NCBI GenBank assembly: GCA_009746045.1
Contig: RPFO01000448.1
Span: forward strand, 2,641,509 to 2,705,508
Direction of reading: 5' to 3'
DNA: 64,000 bases
DNA from: Mesostigma viride
Lineage: Eukaryota; Streptophyta; Mesostigmatophyceae; Mesostigmatales; Mesostigmataceae
In this document: positions 11,582 to 22,639 of the stretch, piece by piece
Layout of the letters: every line of letters starts with the position of its first letter
Numbering within the stretch: the first letter of the stretch is position 1
Translations under genes and position numbers: made by a program
Notes under the pieces: model-generated
Seen by the model: only the letters and a program-made list of their open reading frames with translations
Databases searched by the model: none
What the model was told of the DNA's origin: nothing

Positions 11582-12190
11582 TACAAGAACGTACCATAAC
11601 GGGCATTTATTCGTGCCCAGGCGCACAAGAAAGGCCACCCTTTCATGGAGAGGTCGGGCGCGCATCGCGCAGGCCTAATGTTATCTTACCGAAAAATGAC
11701 GGGAAAGGTAAAGATAGCAGCTGGAATTTTTACGGCTTTAGAAACATCATTAAACTAGCTTCCATTAGGACCATCAAAACTGGCAACAATCAACAATCAC
11801 ACCTGCAGGCATCCATTTTACTTTATTCATCCCGACAGGAATTCAGGCCGGACCCCCCCTGCCGATGGTAAAGAAAAAGAGCCCGCGACATCATAGATCG
11901 CAACTATCCCATGGACCATAAATTAGAACCAGTAACTAATTTTCTCCAAGAATCGAGCATTTTTTCTGCTTTCCGCGAGCCAGATTTGTCACGTTTCGTC
12001 TAAAAGCAGTCGCCATGGCCACTTCCGCAAGGGGTGCGCGCACCGTGCACCCACTTTTCACGGTACGGAGGGTACCGCGGAATTTTTTTGGCGCGGAAAA
12101 TATTCGCCGCGCCGAGTCCCCTTAATTAATTCTTCGCTACTTCCTGCATGCCGGCAAGGGTACACCCCTCGCATTAGTAGTTTTATATAA
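11582..12190. other. Intergenic, no gene seen
   Basis: Sequence between the first piggyBac-like copy and the left flank of the Penelope-like element. It holds no frame that looks coding and no repeat shared with the rest of the window. Confidence 0.4.
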
Positions 12191-12194
12191 ACAA

Positions 12195-12900
12195 GCCCCC
12201 CCCCCCAAGCTGACGCGGACGCGTCAGCTTTTCCCCCACCGCCGATTCTCCGCACCCGCACCCCCGCACCCCCCCACCCACCCAGATTAACGGACCCCCC
12301 CACACCCCGGCAGCCCGCAGTTCCCCTGCCGCAGTTCGTCGCTACTCGCGCAGTCCAGTCTCCTCGCGGAGGCGACCACGTGGCGTGCCCCCACGCCCCC
12401 AATTTCTGCTGTCCGCCAGTGTCCGCCTGGCCCCAATGTAAACGAACCCCCACAGAAGCACTCTCGCTCCAGTATGCTCGTGCAGCTCCTCATCACTCGG
12501 CCGTTCAGTTCACCCACTTTTCTCCCTTTCGCGGTAGCTTATATTTCCCTTTCCTTCTGTTCGCTGCTACTCTCATCCTCCCCCAAGCCCGAGGAGTCTT
12601 CCCGTCTCTTCGAACAGCTCAGCTCCGGGCACCCGACGACCCATTTTCGTCTCCAGTTCACTCGATTCGTCGCTACTCCTTTCCCTCCCCTAGCCCTTCT
12701 TCCCCTCATTCGCGGTAACTCAGTACGATTCAGTTCATGCAGTCTCTCTTTGTGCCCCTACGTGGCATTTTCGCTTAGTATTCCTTACCTCTCAGAGGCC
12801 GCTCCCCCCCCCCGCGCCACTTCCCCTGCGTTTGCCACCGGAACTACCCGCCCGCCCACTTCCCCTGCGTTTTTCACCGGAACTCCAAGCAAGAGTTGTT
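12195..12900 (+). repeat. Penelope-like element flank, left direct repeat
   Basis: A block of about 705 bp starting AACAAGCCCCC and ending CAAGCAAGAGTTGTTT. It is repeated in the same orientation at 19787-20500 with few differences. It starts with a poly-C run followed by the short palindrome CTGACGCGGACGCGTCAG. I see no conserved protein in it, so it is probably a pseudo-LTR carrying promoter or RNA-processing signals. Confidence 0.8.
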
Positions 12901-12902
12901 TC

Positions 12903-13460
12903 TCAACATATATACTAAAATTTGTAAAACGCAGCCTTGGCACAATTTTAGCTAACACTCTTTCGAACGGCTTTCGGCTCCAGCCACTCAGCGGCGCTAC
13001 TTACAGTCCGCTTGACGAATGAGCTGCGCGAAATTACATTGCGACCAATCACGAAAAGGTCAAACCACGGCGTCCATATTATCACGGTTTTTGGGCGTTA
13101 CATCCAGATGAGCCATTTGGCAGAGGTCCGTATGCCCAGATTGCGCCAGGAGCCAAACTCTGCGATGTCCTGTGTTTGCGAGCTCCAGATATAACCGTCG
13201 CAAACTTTTGGGCTGTTGGACCAAACTTTATCCTGAGGAACCAGTTACAAACGCGCAGAAAGCTCACACGTGGATTTTCCTCTGCTCCACCGCCTGTAAG
13301 CGATTTTCCCCTGCTGTCTGCGGGGTTGGCGAGGTCACCCATCCCCGCGCGCATCGCGCTCCCGTGCAGAGGTAGCAGTCAATCTGTACTGAGCTAGTTG
13401 AACTCCGCAAGACGATGTTCGCGAGCTCCGTCCACTGCGCGGTTGCGCAAGTTTTCCCTT
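12903..13460 (+). repeat. Penelope-like element flank, left arm of inverted repeat
   Basis: From CAACATATATACTAAAATTTG to about 13460. The sequence recurs as its reverse complement at about 19200-19777 at high identity, including CTGTCTGCGGG and GAACTCCGCAAG blocks. The arm adjoins the direct repeat, so the element is bounded by a direct plus an inverted repeat. Confidence 0.8.
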
Positions 13461-13908
13461 TGTAGCAACATACATACCACTCGCCCACACCCCGTAAGCA
13501 CCCGTCGCGTCATTTATGCCATTTACAACCGCAGGTACCCTCAGCGTATCTACTTTGGCCAGACGCAACGGGATGCCTGGACGCGTTTTCAGGAACATGT
13601 CCGAGCGGCACGCCGCCTTCATATTGGCCGCCCTGCCGCCAACGACGACACCCCCCTACATGGCGCCATAGCCCAATACGGGTGGTGGGATTGGCGAGTC
13701 GTCCCCTTGGAACATGTCCCCGGCACCTTTACCGGCGCCGTTTTTCGCAAAGCCGCAGGGCATCGGGAAACGTTTTGGAAACGAATGTTACATGCATTTC
13801 TGCCCCACGGTTTTTGAATTGAAGGCAAGAGTTTCAAAGCTCGGTCTCGCCGCCGCCCGCCTCCCCTCCGTCCCCGCCCTCTTATGTTCATCCGTGCCTG
13901 GCGTCTGA
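13398..13908 (+). pseudogene. GIY-YIG endonuclease domain of Penelope-like element (frameshifted)
   Basis: Protein-like sequence runs from about 13500: RVIYAIYNRRYPQRIYFGQT then DAWTRFQEHVRAARR. This is the GIY-YIG signature as seen in Penelope-like elements, with the conserved Arg of the first helix. Downstream, GHRETFWKRMLHAFLPHGF carries the expected catalytic Glu and the P-G-F/L ending. A stop follows at 13815-13817. Dropping one base in the TTTTT run continues it as ELKARVSKLGLAAARLPS to 13908, so a homopolymer frameshift (real or a sequencing error) probably interrupts it. A second frame change is needed to reach the RT frame. In a living element the nuclease would nick target DNA for priming. 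Confidence 0.72.
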
Positions 13909-13975
13909 AGCACAATCTCCACCCATATCGCCCCTATCCCCCAGCGTCACCCCGGCCCCTCCACCTTCCACACAT

Positions 13976-16900
13976 GTGTCCACCGATCCTTCCCTTTACT
14001 CCACCAGTCTCCGCTGCTTACGTCACATGTCTCGGCTTATGCAACGCGGCAACTTTCATGCATCCTATCTCGAAGCCTGCAGCTTGAAGAAGCTTACCAG
14101 CTTACACATTGCCGTCGGGTCGTGCTCCCCAGCTGATCTGCAAGTCCCCCGCTCCCATGCCACTAGTCTGCGAGGCCTTCTCTCACGTATCATTCGGCAC
14201 CGTGTCAATGGGAATGCAGATGCACTGCGTCCGCGCCGTTTGCTGATCTCACCTTTCATTCATGCTGCGATGGATGAGCTGTGTTTGCCACACATTCTGC
14301 ATTTGCCGCAAGTGCAGGCTGCGATGCCGCTCGTGGTGCGCCACACTTTCGGCACTCCCATTGCCGCCTGGCATTACTCTCCCACCTTGGGACAAATGGT
14401 TTTCAGCAACGGGAAGGTCAGCCGCGATACAACGCCCACCGCGCTGGCCACCATCTTGGCAGGGCCCTGCCCCTGCCAACAACAACGGTATTTCAAGTAC
14501 CTTGATCCCACCTCACAGCACGTCATGACCGCTGACCTCAGCATCCTGCCGAGCCACACGCTTGTAGACCTTTTTGCCAAAGGCACCAAGTTTCGGCCGT
14601 GGGTCCAGCGCACGTGTGCCAAAGAGGTGAATGCACTGCTCTCCACATCACTGCGCAAATTCTGCAATGCCATGTGCACGGACCTACAGCTTGCTCCCCT
14701 TGCCATGGAACCGTGGTTTCGCGCCGTCATTCACGAATGCAATGCACGTCTCACCAGGCTTGATTACCGTCTCCAGCAGGTCCACCGCACCACCTGGCTC
14801 AACACCACAGATAAAGCACTTCTTGACCACTTCAAGCAGGACTTTATCATCACGTGTGTTGACAAGAGTGCCCACAACTTTGCTTTCATATGCAAGAAGC
14901 ACTACCTTGCTACTTTGCAACACGAGTTGGCGTCCAGCCCTACCTATGTTCAGCGTGCACAGTCCACCGCCAGTATCACTGCTGCTCATCGGGCTTTTCT
15001 GCACAGCCAAAACATTTTTGCTCGGGCATTCCTTAACCCCTAAATGGTCTGAGATCCTGCCGATAAATCGGCTGGATCTTCACAATTTTGCAAACCAGAT
15101 GCCATCCAACCTACCCATATCCAATGGCTGTCCTTGGGGGCCAAGCATGTCCATGAGTTGCCCTTCGGGTTGGTATATCACAACCTCACATATATGCAGG
15201 GTAGGCCATGTTTAACTGCCGTCAAAGTCAGGGGGGTCAAGACGCGCGTTTTCATTTTTGGTAGAATGTGCATTTTGAATTATGTTATAAGACCTAGGCA
15301 CCTACCACTTCAGGGATGATAAACAATTAGTTTCTGAACAGTTTGAGCCATTGGGGTCATCATTTGGGTGGGTATACCAGCAGTTACACCCAGTACAGCC
15401 CATAGGGGTACCGTTGGTAAAAAGCAACCAAGGGAGTAGGGGTGGGCATACTACCTCCTAATATGGCCACTAACCATGCCAAACAATACATTTCCCTTCC
15501 ACAATGATGGGGAAACATAACTGCATCATCACACTGCCCTTACATGGCACCTATGTGCAGGTGCCACCTTGTCCATGCACGTAGGTAACGTGGTACGGAC
15601 ACCCTACGCAAGGCATGCATTCTAGGAGGCAGCCACCAACAAACTAGTGGTGTTGAGCCTATTTCAGCCTGCCCTAGCAAGGATAAACTAGGCCTAAGCT
15701 GATATAGCTTGCCAGGTGATGGCCAGCACACCTGGTGGCACATGCTGTCAATGGGAAGCTTTTACTCACCAGTTACGTGCTTGATGATGCCACAGAGACC
15801 AGCCAACTGCCTCACACTCATGCAATATGTGTATGGGAAATGTATAACAAACATATATGGAGGTATTCAAACCCATACAGCCTCTAAAACTTATCACCAT
15901 CACCCTGTGGCAGGTCAACTGACTGAGGGAAGCATCTAAGAAGGGTGTTTTAGAAAGGGGCCAGGCCAGGGTCAAGAAAGAGCATGAATAGTGCAAAAAG
16001 AATGTGCTACACTAGCTAGAACGTATATATAAACGTCAAACATCGATAGGAAAACGATGCTTAAGCTTTACCAGGCATGGATGGCGTTACCTTGGCCCAG
16101 GCGGTGGCCGCAAAATGGCGCATTTCGGCACACTAAAGTTGTGCAGCATGGTCGCTGGATTCGGCGATTTCTGGCCACCCTTGCACGTTTACGACTAATA
16201 TGTATCATAAAAAGTACAAAGAAACCAATATATCCTTTAAAATACGCCGGAAATGTATTGCTGTCAACGTTTCTATCGTCCGGCCTGATCGCAGTTTTTT
16301 CCAGCAAGAACGCTGCCGACACCTATCAAATGGCATTCCCGCGAACCAAAAATTGGCCTGTATGATCTTTAGGACGTTTAAAATCAATATCCTAAATTTG
16401 GCCAGAAAATTCGAACGCAAACGTAAATGCCATGCGTGGGCGCAAGCCGCCATGGCCAGGTCGTCGTTTTCCGGAATGCACGTTGTACGTGAAAAAGTAC
16501 CCTGACCCCTTGTACTTTGACCGGCCAGAACACCTCTATAACTTTGTCAAAAGTATGCAAACCCTAGTACCATGCTGTGAAGAATTTTATAAACTTTCGA
16601 TCTTCTCAGCTAAACTTTTCCTAATTCTCAATAGATTTCGCGGCATCTGGTCCCCCGAGAAGGGGCCGATGCATCGGCTGGAACTCGATTTTTGGCGGAA
16701 AATCGGCAGCAAGACCATTTAGGGGTTAAGCGGCAGCGACGCGCCACCACCACTACGTTCCCATATCTGTATCTCACTCTTAAGCTGCACAAAACTCCTG
16801 TTGCTTTGCGCACCATTGCTGCGTCGCATTCAGCCCCACTGATGCCTCTCTCGAAACTCATCTGCCATGCTTTGAATGCTCTTCTCCCCGAAGCCAATGC

Positions 16901-17990
16901 ATTATGGGTGGAGGTGCTGTCGAATGCCGGGTATGAATGCGCTGGTAGTTGGATCGTCATAGACTCAGCCCAAGTACGCCTACGCCTTGCCGCCCTTAGC
17001 CGTTCTAAGACAGCAGCAGAGAAACGTATACCTATGCCCATAGCCACCTATGATTTCACCACTCTATATACCACACTAGATTTGCACGATTTGAAAGCTC
17101 GTTTAGATAGCCTCCTTACTCGTCTGTATGCACGTAGGCCTCACGGGCGCAACCACCTGCACGTGCGTGTTTCTCAGACCAAGCCCACGGCAACGTGGCT
17201 CTCAGGGATCGCGGCAGGTGCTATCGTGCGGGATGGTTATAATTATATTATCACGAAGGCTGACCTTGTCCATTGGATCTCTTATCTTGTTGATAACACC
17301 TTCATCTGTTTTGCGGGCAATGTATACCAACAAGCTATCGGCATCCCTATGGGCACTAACTGTGCCGGGCTCCTTGCAAACCTCTATCTATACACTTATG
17401 AGCTTGCATTCATGGAGAATCTCATTGCCTCAAACGATGATGTTCTCATCAGGCGTTTTATCCATACATGTCGATACATTGATGATGTCATCGCTTTCGA
17501 CAACCCTGATTTCGCAACCCATTTGTATATCACCGCTGGTCTGCCTGGCATCTACCCGCAAGCGTCCCTCACATTAAAGCTCACGTCGGAGGATACTCAT
17601 TGCAATTACCTCGATCTTAACATTACCCATAACAAGAAGGGCTGGCGTACGGCTGTCTATGATAAGCGCAAGGATCCTAAATACCAGCAAATTCCTTTTA
17701 TTCGTTACCCCGATATTCACAGTCTCCTTTCCCACACAGCAAAATATGGTGTTGTTCTTTCTCAGTTACATCGTTTTTCCCGTCTTTGTTCTTATCGTGT
17801 TGATTTCATCACGACTCTTGTTGAACTCTTGCAGCGTTTATTGGTCAAAGACTATGACCGAGCCATTATGCTCCGTCAAGTCCGATGTTTTTTGCAACGT
17901 CACCCACATCTGTTCGGTGCTGCCCCTTGGCACAAGCTCTACAAACAGGTCGTGGACCGGCTGGATCGCATAGTATCTCCGCACATCTGA
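13976..17990 (+). pseudogene. Penelope-like reverse transcriptase, interrupted by a piggyBac-like insertion
   Basis: The left part (13976-15036) includes DFIITCVDKSAHNFAFICKK, a finger-region block (cf. PADKxxN..V.CKKYY) typical of Penelope-like RTs. The right part (16730-17990) has TLKLHKTP, motif A ATYDFTTLYTTLD (near 17042), motif B GIPMGTNCAGLLANLYLYTY (near 17340) and motif C YIDDVIAF (near 17475), so the catalytic Asp residues are intact. Removing the 1.69-kb insertion and one TTAA copy joins the halves in one frame of 773 codons with no stop. Pre-insertion, the RT was therefore open from 13976 to 17990. Homology upstream of the first ATG is uncertain. The stop is at 17988-17990, and the region to about 18200 may be the 3' UTR. 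Confidence 0.85.
15037..16725. mobile_element. piggyBac-like non-autonomous DNA transposon, copy 2, nested in the RT gene
   Basis: The ends are CCCCTAAATGGTCT and AGACCATTTAGGGG, flanked by TTAA at 15033-15036 and 16726-16729. The element is the reverse orientation of copy 1 (9879-11577) and matches it over nearly its whole 1.69 kb. It splits the Penelope-like RT inside a Leu-Lys codon pair and so inserted after that element. No transposase is encoded. The short terminal match plus subterminal GCCGAT..ATCGGC palindromes are the likely recognition elements. Confidence 0.9.
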
Positions 17991-18404
17991 ACCCTGTGAT
18001 GCCAGATCTCCTTTGCGGCCGTTCCGAGCTTGGCACTGGATTCGTTGTCCACATCGTCGCGTCGCTGCCGCAACACGATGTTTTCTGGCATCCGCGGGCT
18101 TTTGGTTCCCGCCGCACATTTGAAAGTGCTGTCCTCCGGCTTTTTGCCTTTGCACCGTGTGCAGTTCTTGGACGTTTGGAATCATGGCATGGCTAACGTG
18201 ACTAGCTAGACCTTTTCAGTGGTTTTCCATTTGCGGGTATTTCCTCGTAAATGGTGGGAGAGCGATCGCAGCAATGGTGCTCACCACTAGACACTCCCGG
18301 CCACTGAGTTAGGCTAGAAACACACGCCCTGATCAAGCATGCTGTTTCCGGCCCCACCGTCTAGGTCATCTAGTCGCTCCACACGTAAGCCAGCCATAAT
18401 TTCA

Positions 18405-18550
18405 ATGCACAAGGATACACATTTCCATCACCATTCATCTTCATCATCCTGAACGACTCGAAAACGCGGAAAAGATAACGGCAGGCTCGAGCTACCATGG
18501 TCCGGATTCTCCCGATTTCTGGCCTGCGCTGGTTGTCTCTTTGATACATA
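18405..18550 (+). repeat. Dispersed repeat ending GGTTGTCTCTTTGATA
   Basis: This block of about 145 bp includes CATCCTGAACGACTCGAAAA, GAGCTACCATGGTCCGG and TTTCTGGCCTGCGCTGG. It recurs inverted at 26757-26925 and in part at 26567-26625, 27240-27290 and 5696-5731. The GTTGTCTC end is the complement of the GAGACAAC end of the short repeats, so the families may be related. Confidence 0.7.
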
Positions 18551-18559
18551 TTCTGTAAG

Positions 18560-19200
18560 TTCCACACAGGTTGGTTGCGTAGACTTCACGCGCCAAGGCA
18601 CATTGCATCATTAGCGTGGTAACTGCAAGGTTGCGGGTTCGAATCTATGGGTTGTGCCCAAGTTTTGGGTTTTTTTCTTCACCCTTTTGACAACCTCCAT
18701 GAATCTTGTGGTGGAAAACCTAAAGCTAGCGCGCGCTCCTTGGCGAGGCTAGCGCCACCTGGCCCTTGGCGGCGGTACGTGGTGACTCACTTCTCCCTAG
18801 CCGGGGCTCCCTGGCCGGGGACCGGCCACAAAAAGTACATGCTCTAATGTCGCGGGCGAAGCCCGCAAAACTTGTTTTACATCTAAAGGACAAGTTTTGC
18901 GGGCTTCGCCCGCGACATTAGAGCTTGTACTTTTTGTGGCCGGTCCCCGGCCAGGGAGCCCCGGCTAGGGAGAAGTGAGTCACCACGTACCTCCGTCGAG
19001 AGCCAAGTGGCGCTAGTCCCGCCAAGGAGCGCGCGCTAGCTTTAAAGTTTAGACCACAAGATTCATGGAATTTGGCATAAGGGTGAAGGAAAAAAATCCG
19101 AAAATTCAATGGAAGGCCCATGAAGGTTTGAACCCGGCATGCCACGAACCCTCGTCTGATGAGGTGTGCCTTGGCGCCTGAAGTGTACGTAACCAATTTT
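18560..19200. repeat. Large imperfect palindrome with tRNA-like box B in each arm
   Basis: The arms run roughly 18560-18872 and 18888-19200 around a short centre (TTTACATCTAAAGG). Near the centre the match is almost perfect, including CGCGGGC-TTC-GCCCGCG and a GGCCACAAAAAGTACA block. Outward, each arm keeps GCGCCAAGGCACA and an RNA polymerase III box-B-like motif (GCGGGTTCGAATC in one, CCGGGTTCAAACC in the other). The simplest reading is two tail-to-tail copies of a tRNA-derived SINE. A complete tRNA fold is not present, so it is not called as a tRNA gene. Confidence 0.6.
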
Positions 19201-19786
19201 CGTAGAAGTTGCACAATATGTACATTGCTAAAAAGGGACAAACTGCGCAACCGCGCAGTGGACGGAGCTCGCGAACTACTTGCGGAGTTCAAGCTCCAGA
19301 TTGACTGCTACCCCTGCACGGGAGCGCGATGCGCGCGGGGTTTAGTGACCTCGCCAAACCCGCAGACAGCAGGGGGAAATCGCCTACAGGCGGTGGAGCA
19401 GAGGAAAATCCACGTGTGAGCTTCCTGCGCGTTTGTAACTGGTTCGGGAGAACAAAGTTTGGTCCAACAGCCCAAAAGTTTGCGACGGTTATATCTGGAG
19501 CTCGCGAACACAGGAAATCGCAGAGTTTTCTAGTAGGAGCCATCTGGGCATACGGACCTCTGCCAAATGGCTCATCTGGATGTAACGCACAAAAACCCTC
19601 ATAATATGGACGCCGTGGTTTGACCTTTTCGTGATTGGTCGAAATGCAATTCCGCGCAGCTCATTCGTCAAGCGGACTGTAAGTCGCGCCGCTGAGTGGC
19701 TGGAGCCGAAAGCCGTTCGAAAGAGTGTTAGCTAAAATTGTGCCAGGGCTGCGTTTTACAAATTTTAGTATATATGTTGATATAAC

Positions 19787-20500
19787 AAGCCCCCCCCCCC
19801 AAGCTGACGCGGACGCGTCAGCTTTTCCCCCACCGCCGATTCTCCGCACCCGCACCCCCGCACCCCCCCACCCACCCAGATTAACGGACCCCCCCACACC
19901 CCGGCAGCCCGCAGTTCCCCTGCCGCAGTTCGTCGCTACTCGCGCAGTCCAGTCTCCTCGCGGAGGCGACCACGTGGCGTGCCCCCACGCCCCCAATTTC
20001 TGCTGTCCGCCAGTGTCCGCCTGGCCCCAATGTAAACGAACCCCCACAGAAGCACTCTCGCTCCAGTATGCTCGTGCAGCTCCTCATCACTCGGCCGTTC
20101 AGTTCACCCACTTTTCTCCCTTTCGCGGTAGCTTATATTTCCCTTTCCTTCTGTTCGCTGCTACTCTCATCCTCCCCCAAGCCCGAGGAGTCTTCCCGCC
20201 TCTTCGAACAGCTCAGCTCCGGGCACCCCACGACCCATTTTCGTCTCCAGTTCACTCGATTCGTCGCTACTCCTTTCCCTCCCCTAGCCCTTCTTCCCCT
20301 CATTCGCGGTAACTCAGTACGATTCAGTTCAGTCTCTCTTTGTGCCCCTACGTGGCATTTTCGCTTAGTATTCCTTACCTCTCAGATCGAGCCCCCCCCC
20401 CCCCCCCGCGCCACTTCCCCTGCGTTTGCCACCGGAACTACCCGCCCCGCGCCACTTCCCCTGCGTTTTTCACCGGAACTCCAAGCAAGAGTTGTTTTTT
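19787..20500 (+). repeat. Penelope-like element flank, right direct repeat
   Basis: Second copy of the 12195-12900 block in the same orientation. It ends GCAAGAGTTGTTT and is followed by TTTACATCTAAAGGA, a string also found at the centre of the palindrome at about 18874. Immediately left of it lies the inverted flank repeat 19200-19777. Confidence 0.8.
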
Positions 20501-20940
20501 ACATCTAAAGGATAAGCTTCTGTAAAATGTTCTGGCTGAAAACCAGGAAACAAACAAAAGAAAATTAATTAATTAACTCCGGGGGCTGAGGACTGGACTA
20601 AACAAACAAACAAACAGAGTTAAATTAATGAACTCCTGTGGGCTCTGGGTATCACTGACCTCCACTGACTCTAGCCTATGGCCGCCGAAGGGGGGCCGCC
20701 GGGCCGGATTGCCGGCCGAATCGGGGACGGCGTGTACGATATCTACCAAACAAACAAAAGAAAGTTATTAATTAAATAAGTACCCATGTGCCTTGAACGG
20801 CTGCAGGACAAACAAACAAACAAATGGTTTTGATTAAATAATAAAGAACCCGGAACTCTAACTGGCTCCCAACAAACAATCCAGGGTTATTCGTCATGCA
20901 AATACGGCGAAAATTGACCCCTAATAACAAACTACTAATG
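20501..20940. other. Intergenic with AAAC and TTAA simple repeats
   Basis: Short AAAC runs (near 20600, 20740 and 20810) and TTAATTAATTAA (near 20560) occur. No gene is recognisable. It may be the eroded remains of retroelement tails. Confidence 0.45.
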
Positions 20941-21010
20941 CGAGGGGTGTATAGGGTGTAAACTATGCCTGCTCTATAGCTGGGTGCAGAAAGTGCACCT
21001 GCACACCATG

Positions 21011-22325
21011 ATTAATACGTATATTCCATCACCTACGTATTCCATCAACACGGCATTACCCCGCCATGCCCACTGCATGCAGACCGGCGTCTGGCAGGGT
21101 TGCGTCCTGTCGCCGTACCTGTTTATTATTGTAGTGGATTATGTTATGCGCCAGGCACGTGCTCGCTTTGCTAGCATTGCAGGCCGTGCCCCTGGCGGCT
21201 AGCGATCACGAACGAGCTTGGAGAAGGGGGGCCGACTAACAAGCAGAATTTACTATAGCTGACCTCATGTATGCCGACGACATCACGCTCATCGAGAAGC
21301 CGGAGTCCGTCTGCCCAACTTTGGCTGGACTGCCTGGCGCTCGAGGCTCGGGCGGTTGGCCGGTCTAGAAATCAGCCCCAAAACGGAGGCCCTGGCGCTC
21401 GGCATGGCAGGGCCCCCACCCACACTCCGCCTCTTAGACGATGCCGATGTCAACTACCCTCCTTCAGGCCGCTTCAAGCTGCTCGGCAGTTGGCTTCCCG
21501 ACTGCGAGCTACTAAGGACGACATGACGACACGGATCGGCCGCATGGCGTGGGCGCACCTCCATGACCACCGCCGCTGGTGGAGCAACCCCGCCCTACCC
21601 CGGATTGTCAAGCGTGACCTCTTCAAGGTCGTCATTCTGACGATCCTGACCTACGGCGCCGAGACGTACCTGGACACTGACGCAGGAGCTGGAGCAATGA
21701 CTCGACGGCGCCGTCACCAAGATGCTGCGCAATTAAGGCCCTTAACATCCCCTTTGGTTTGCACATTAGTTATGAGGATTTGTACGCTGATTTGCCCTAT
21801 ATGTTTCCCACATTATTAGGCACAGGCGCCTGGGCCTAGCCGGGCACCTAGCCCGCACAGATCAGGTAGATACATCAGATAGACTAGCTGGCACCAAGCC
21901 CGCCCAGCCTGGGCGATATGTCCTCACCTGGCGTGCCCCCGGCCGCGCGCGGCATGCAGGGCCGCCACCCGTGGACTTTTCGTGTCACGAAGTCCGAGTC
22001 TATCAGATAGACTCGGCATGGACATGTGCTACACTAGACGTGACGGGCTCACACCCGGGCAGCCTCCCGGTTTGTCTGTAATATGGAGGCAGATGGTGCG
22101 CAAGGATAGATGGCAAGTAGTCAATGAAGGAGACCACCCCCAAGCCTGTGGGGGCTCCGCGCGTGACCAAGTATGGCATTCATAGCGATTCGGGCCGCGG
22201 TGCCCACACCCCTGTATCTAGGACCTAGATAGCTTACACCATCCAGTCCATCCCATGTTCCCTTCCCACTGAGGACTTATGTTCACGTGACGCAGTCACG
22301 TGTCTATTAATTAATTAATTAATCA
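21011..22325 (+). pseudogene. 5'-truncated LINE insertion, RT to 3' tail
   Basis: The RT continues from INTYIPSPTYSINTAL through TGVWQGCVLSPYLFIIVVDYV (21090-21150) to DLMYADDITLIEKPE (YADD catalytic box, about 21263-21307). Later fragments in shifted frames (FGLHISYEDLYADLPYMF, RRLGLAGHLARTDQVDT) match the C-terminal segment also seen at 23.5 and 25.9 kb. It ends with CACGTGACGCAGTCACGTG, a small hairpin, and a TTAATTAATTAA tail (about 22311-22324). The flanks 20940-21010 and 22330-22480 match 42258-42450, where no LINE intervenes. That defines this as an insertion of about 1.3 kb. Confidence 0.75.
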
Positions 22326-22639
22326 CCTAGGGCGCGGACATAGGGGGGAAGATCATCATGGCTATACAATGGCTACGGCATGGCTTCTCAGCAAAGAGTG
22401 ACTCTCTGCATAGGCAGAGCTTGGCTATATTCTTACTATAATGCCATCATCCATGGCCCGGAGTCCCATTATTATAGGCAGAGCTTGACTAAATTCTGAA
22501 GGCATCATCCATGGGGGGGCCATGTTATGGGCACACATGCACGCACGTAGGCGTGTGTGTGCCACGTGCGCTAGCTATCAGCTAAGCCTGACTAATCTAC
22601 TACACTACTGTTATGTACATTAATCCTTAGACTGATGAG

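Larger units (their letters stand above)
12195..20500 (+). mobile_element. Penelope-like retroelement with flanking repeats and nested insertions
   Basis: A composite of about 8.3 kb. It contains a GIY-YIG nuclease region (13398-13908) and then a reverse transcriptase (13976-17990). On both sides lie a direct repeat of about 0.7 kb (12195-12900 and 19787-20500) and an inverted repeat of about 0.57 kb (12903-13460 and 19200-19777). Direct or inverted terminal repeats of this sort fit the pseudo-LTRs described for Penelope-like elements. Nuclease before RT is the permuted order reported for the Chlamys and Naiad groups. Inside are a piggyBac-like insertion (15037-16725) and a large palindrome (18560-19200). 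The outer limits are inferred from the repeats. I have not identified a target-site duplication. Confidence 0.7.

Noticed and set aside
18598-18662. Possible tRNA gene
   Set aside because: Only box B and a weak acceptor-like pairing are present. The length is about 63 bases and the D and anticodon arms do not fold, so a tRNA-derived SINE head is likelier.
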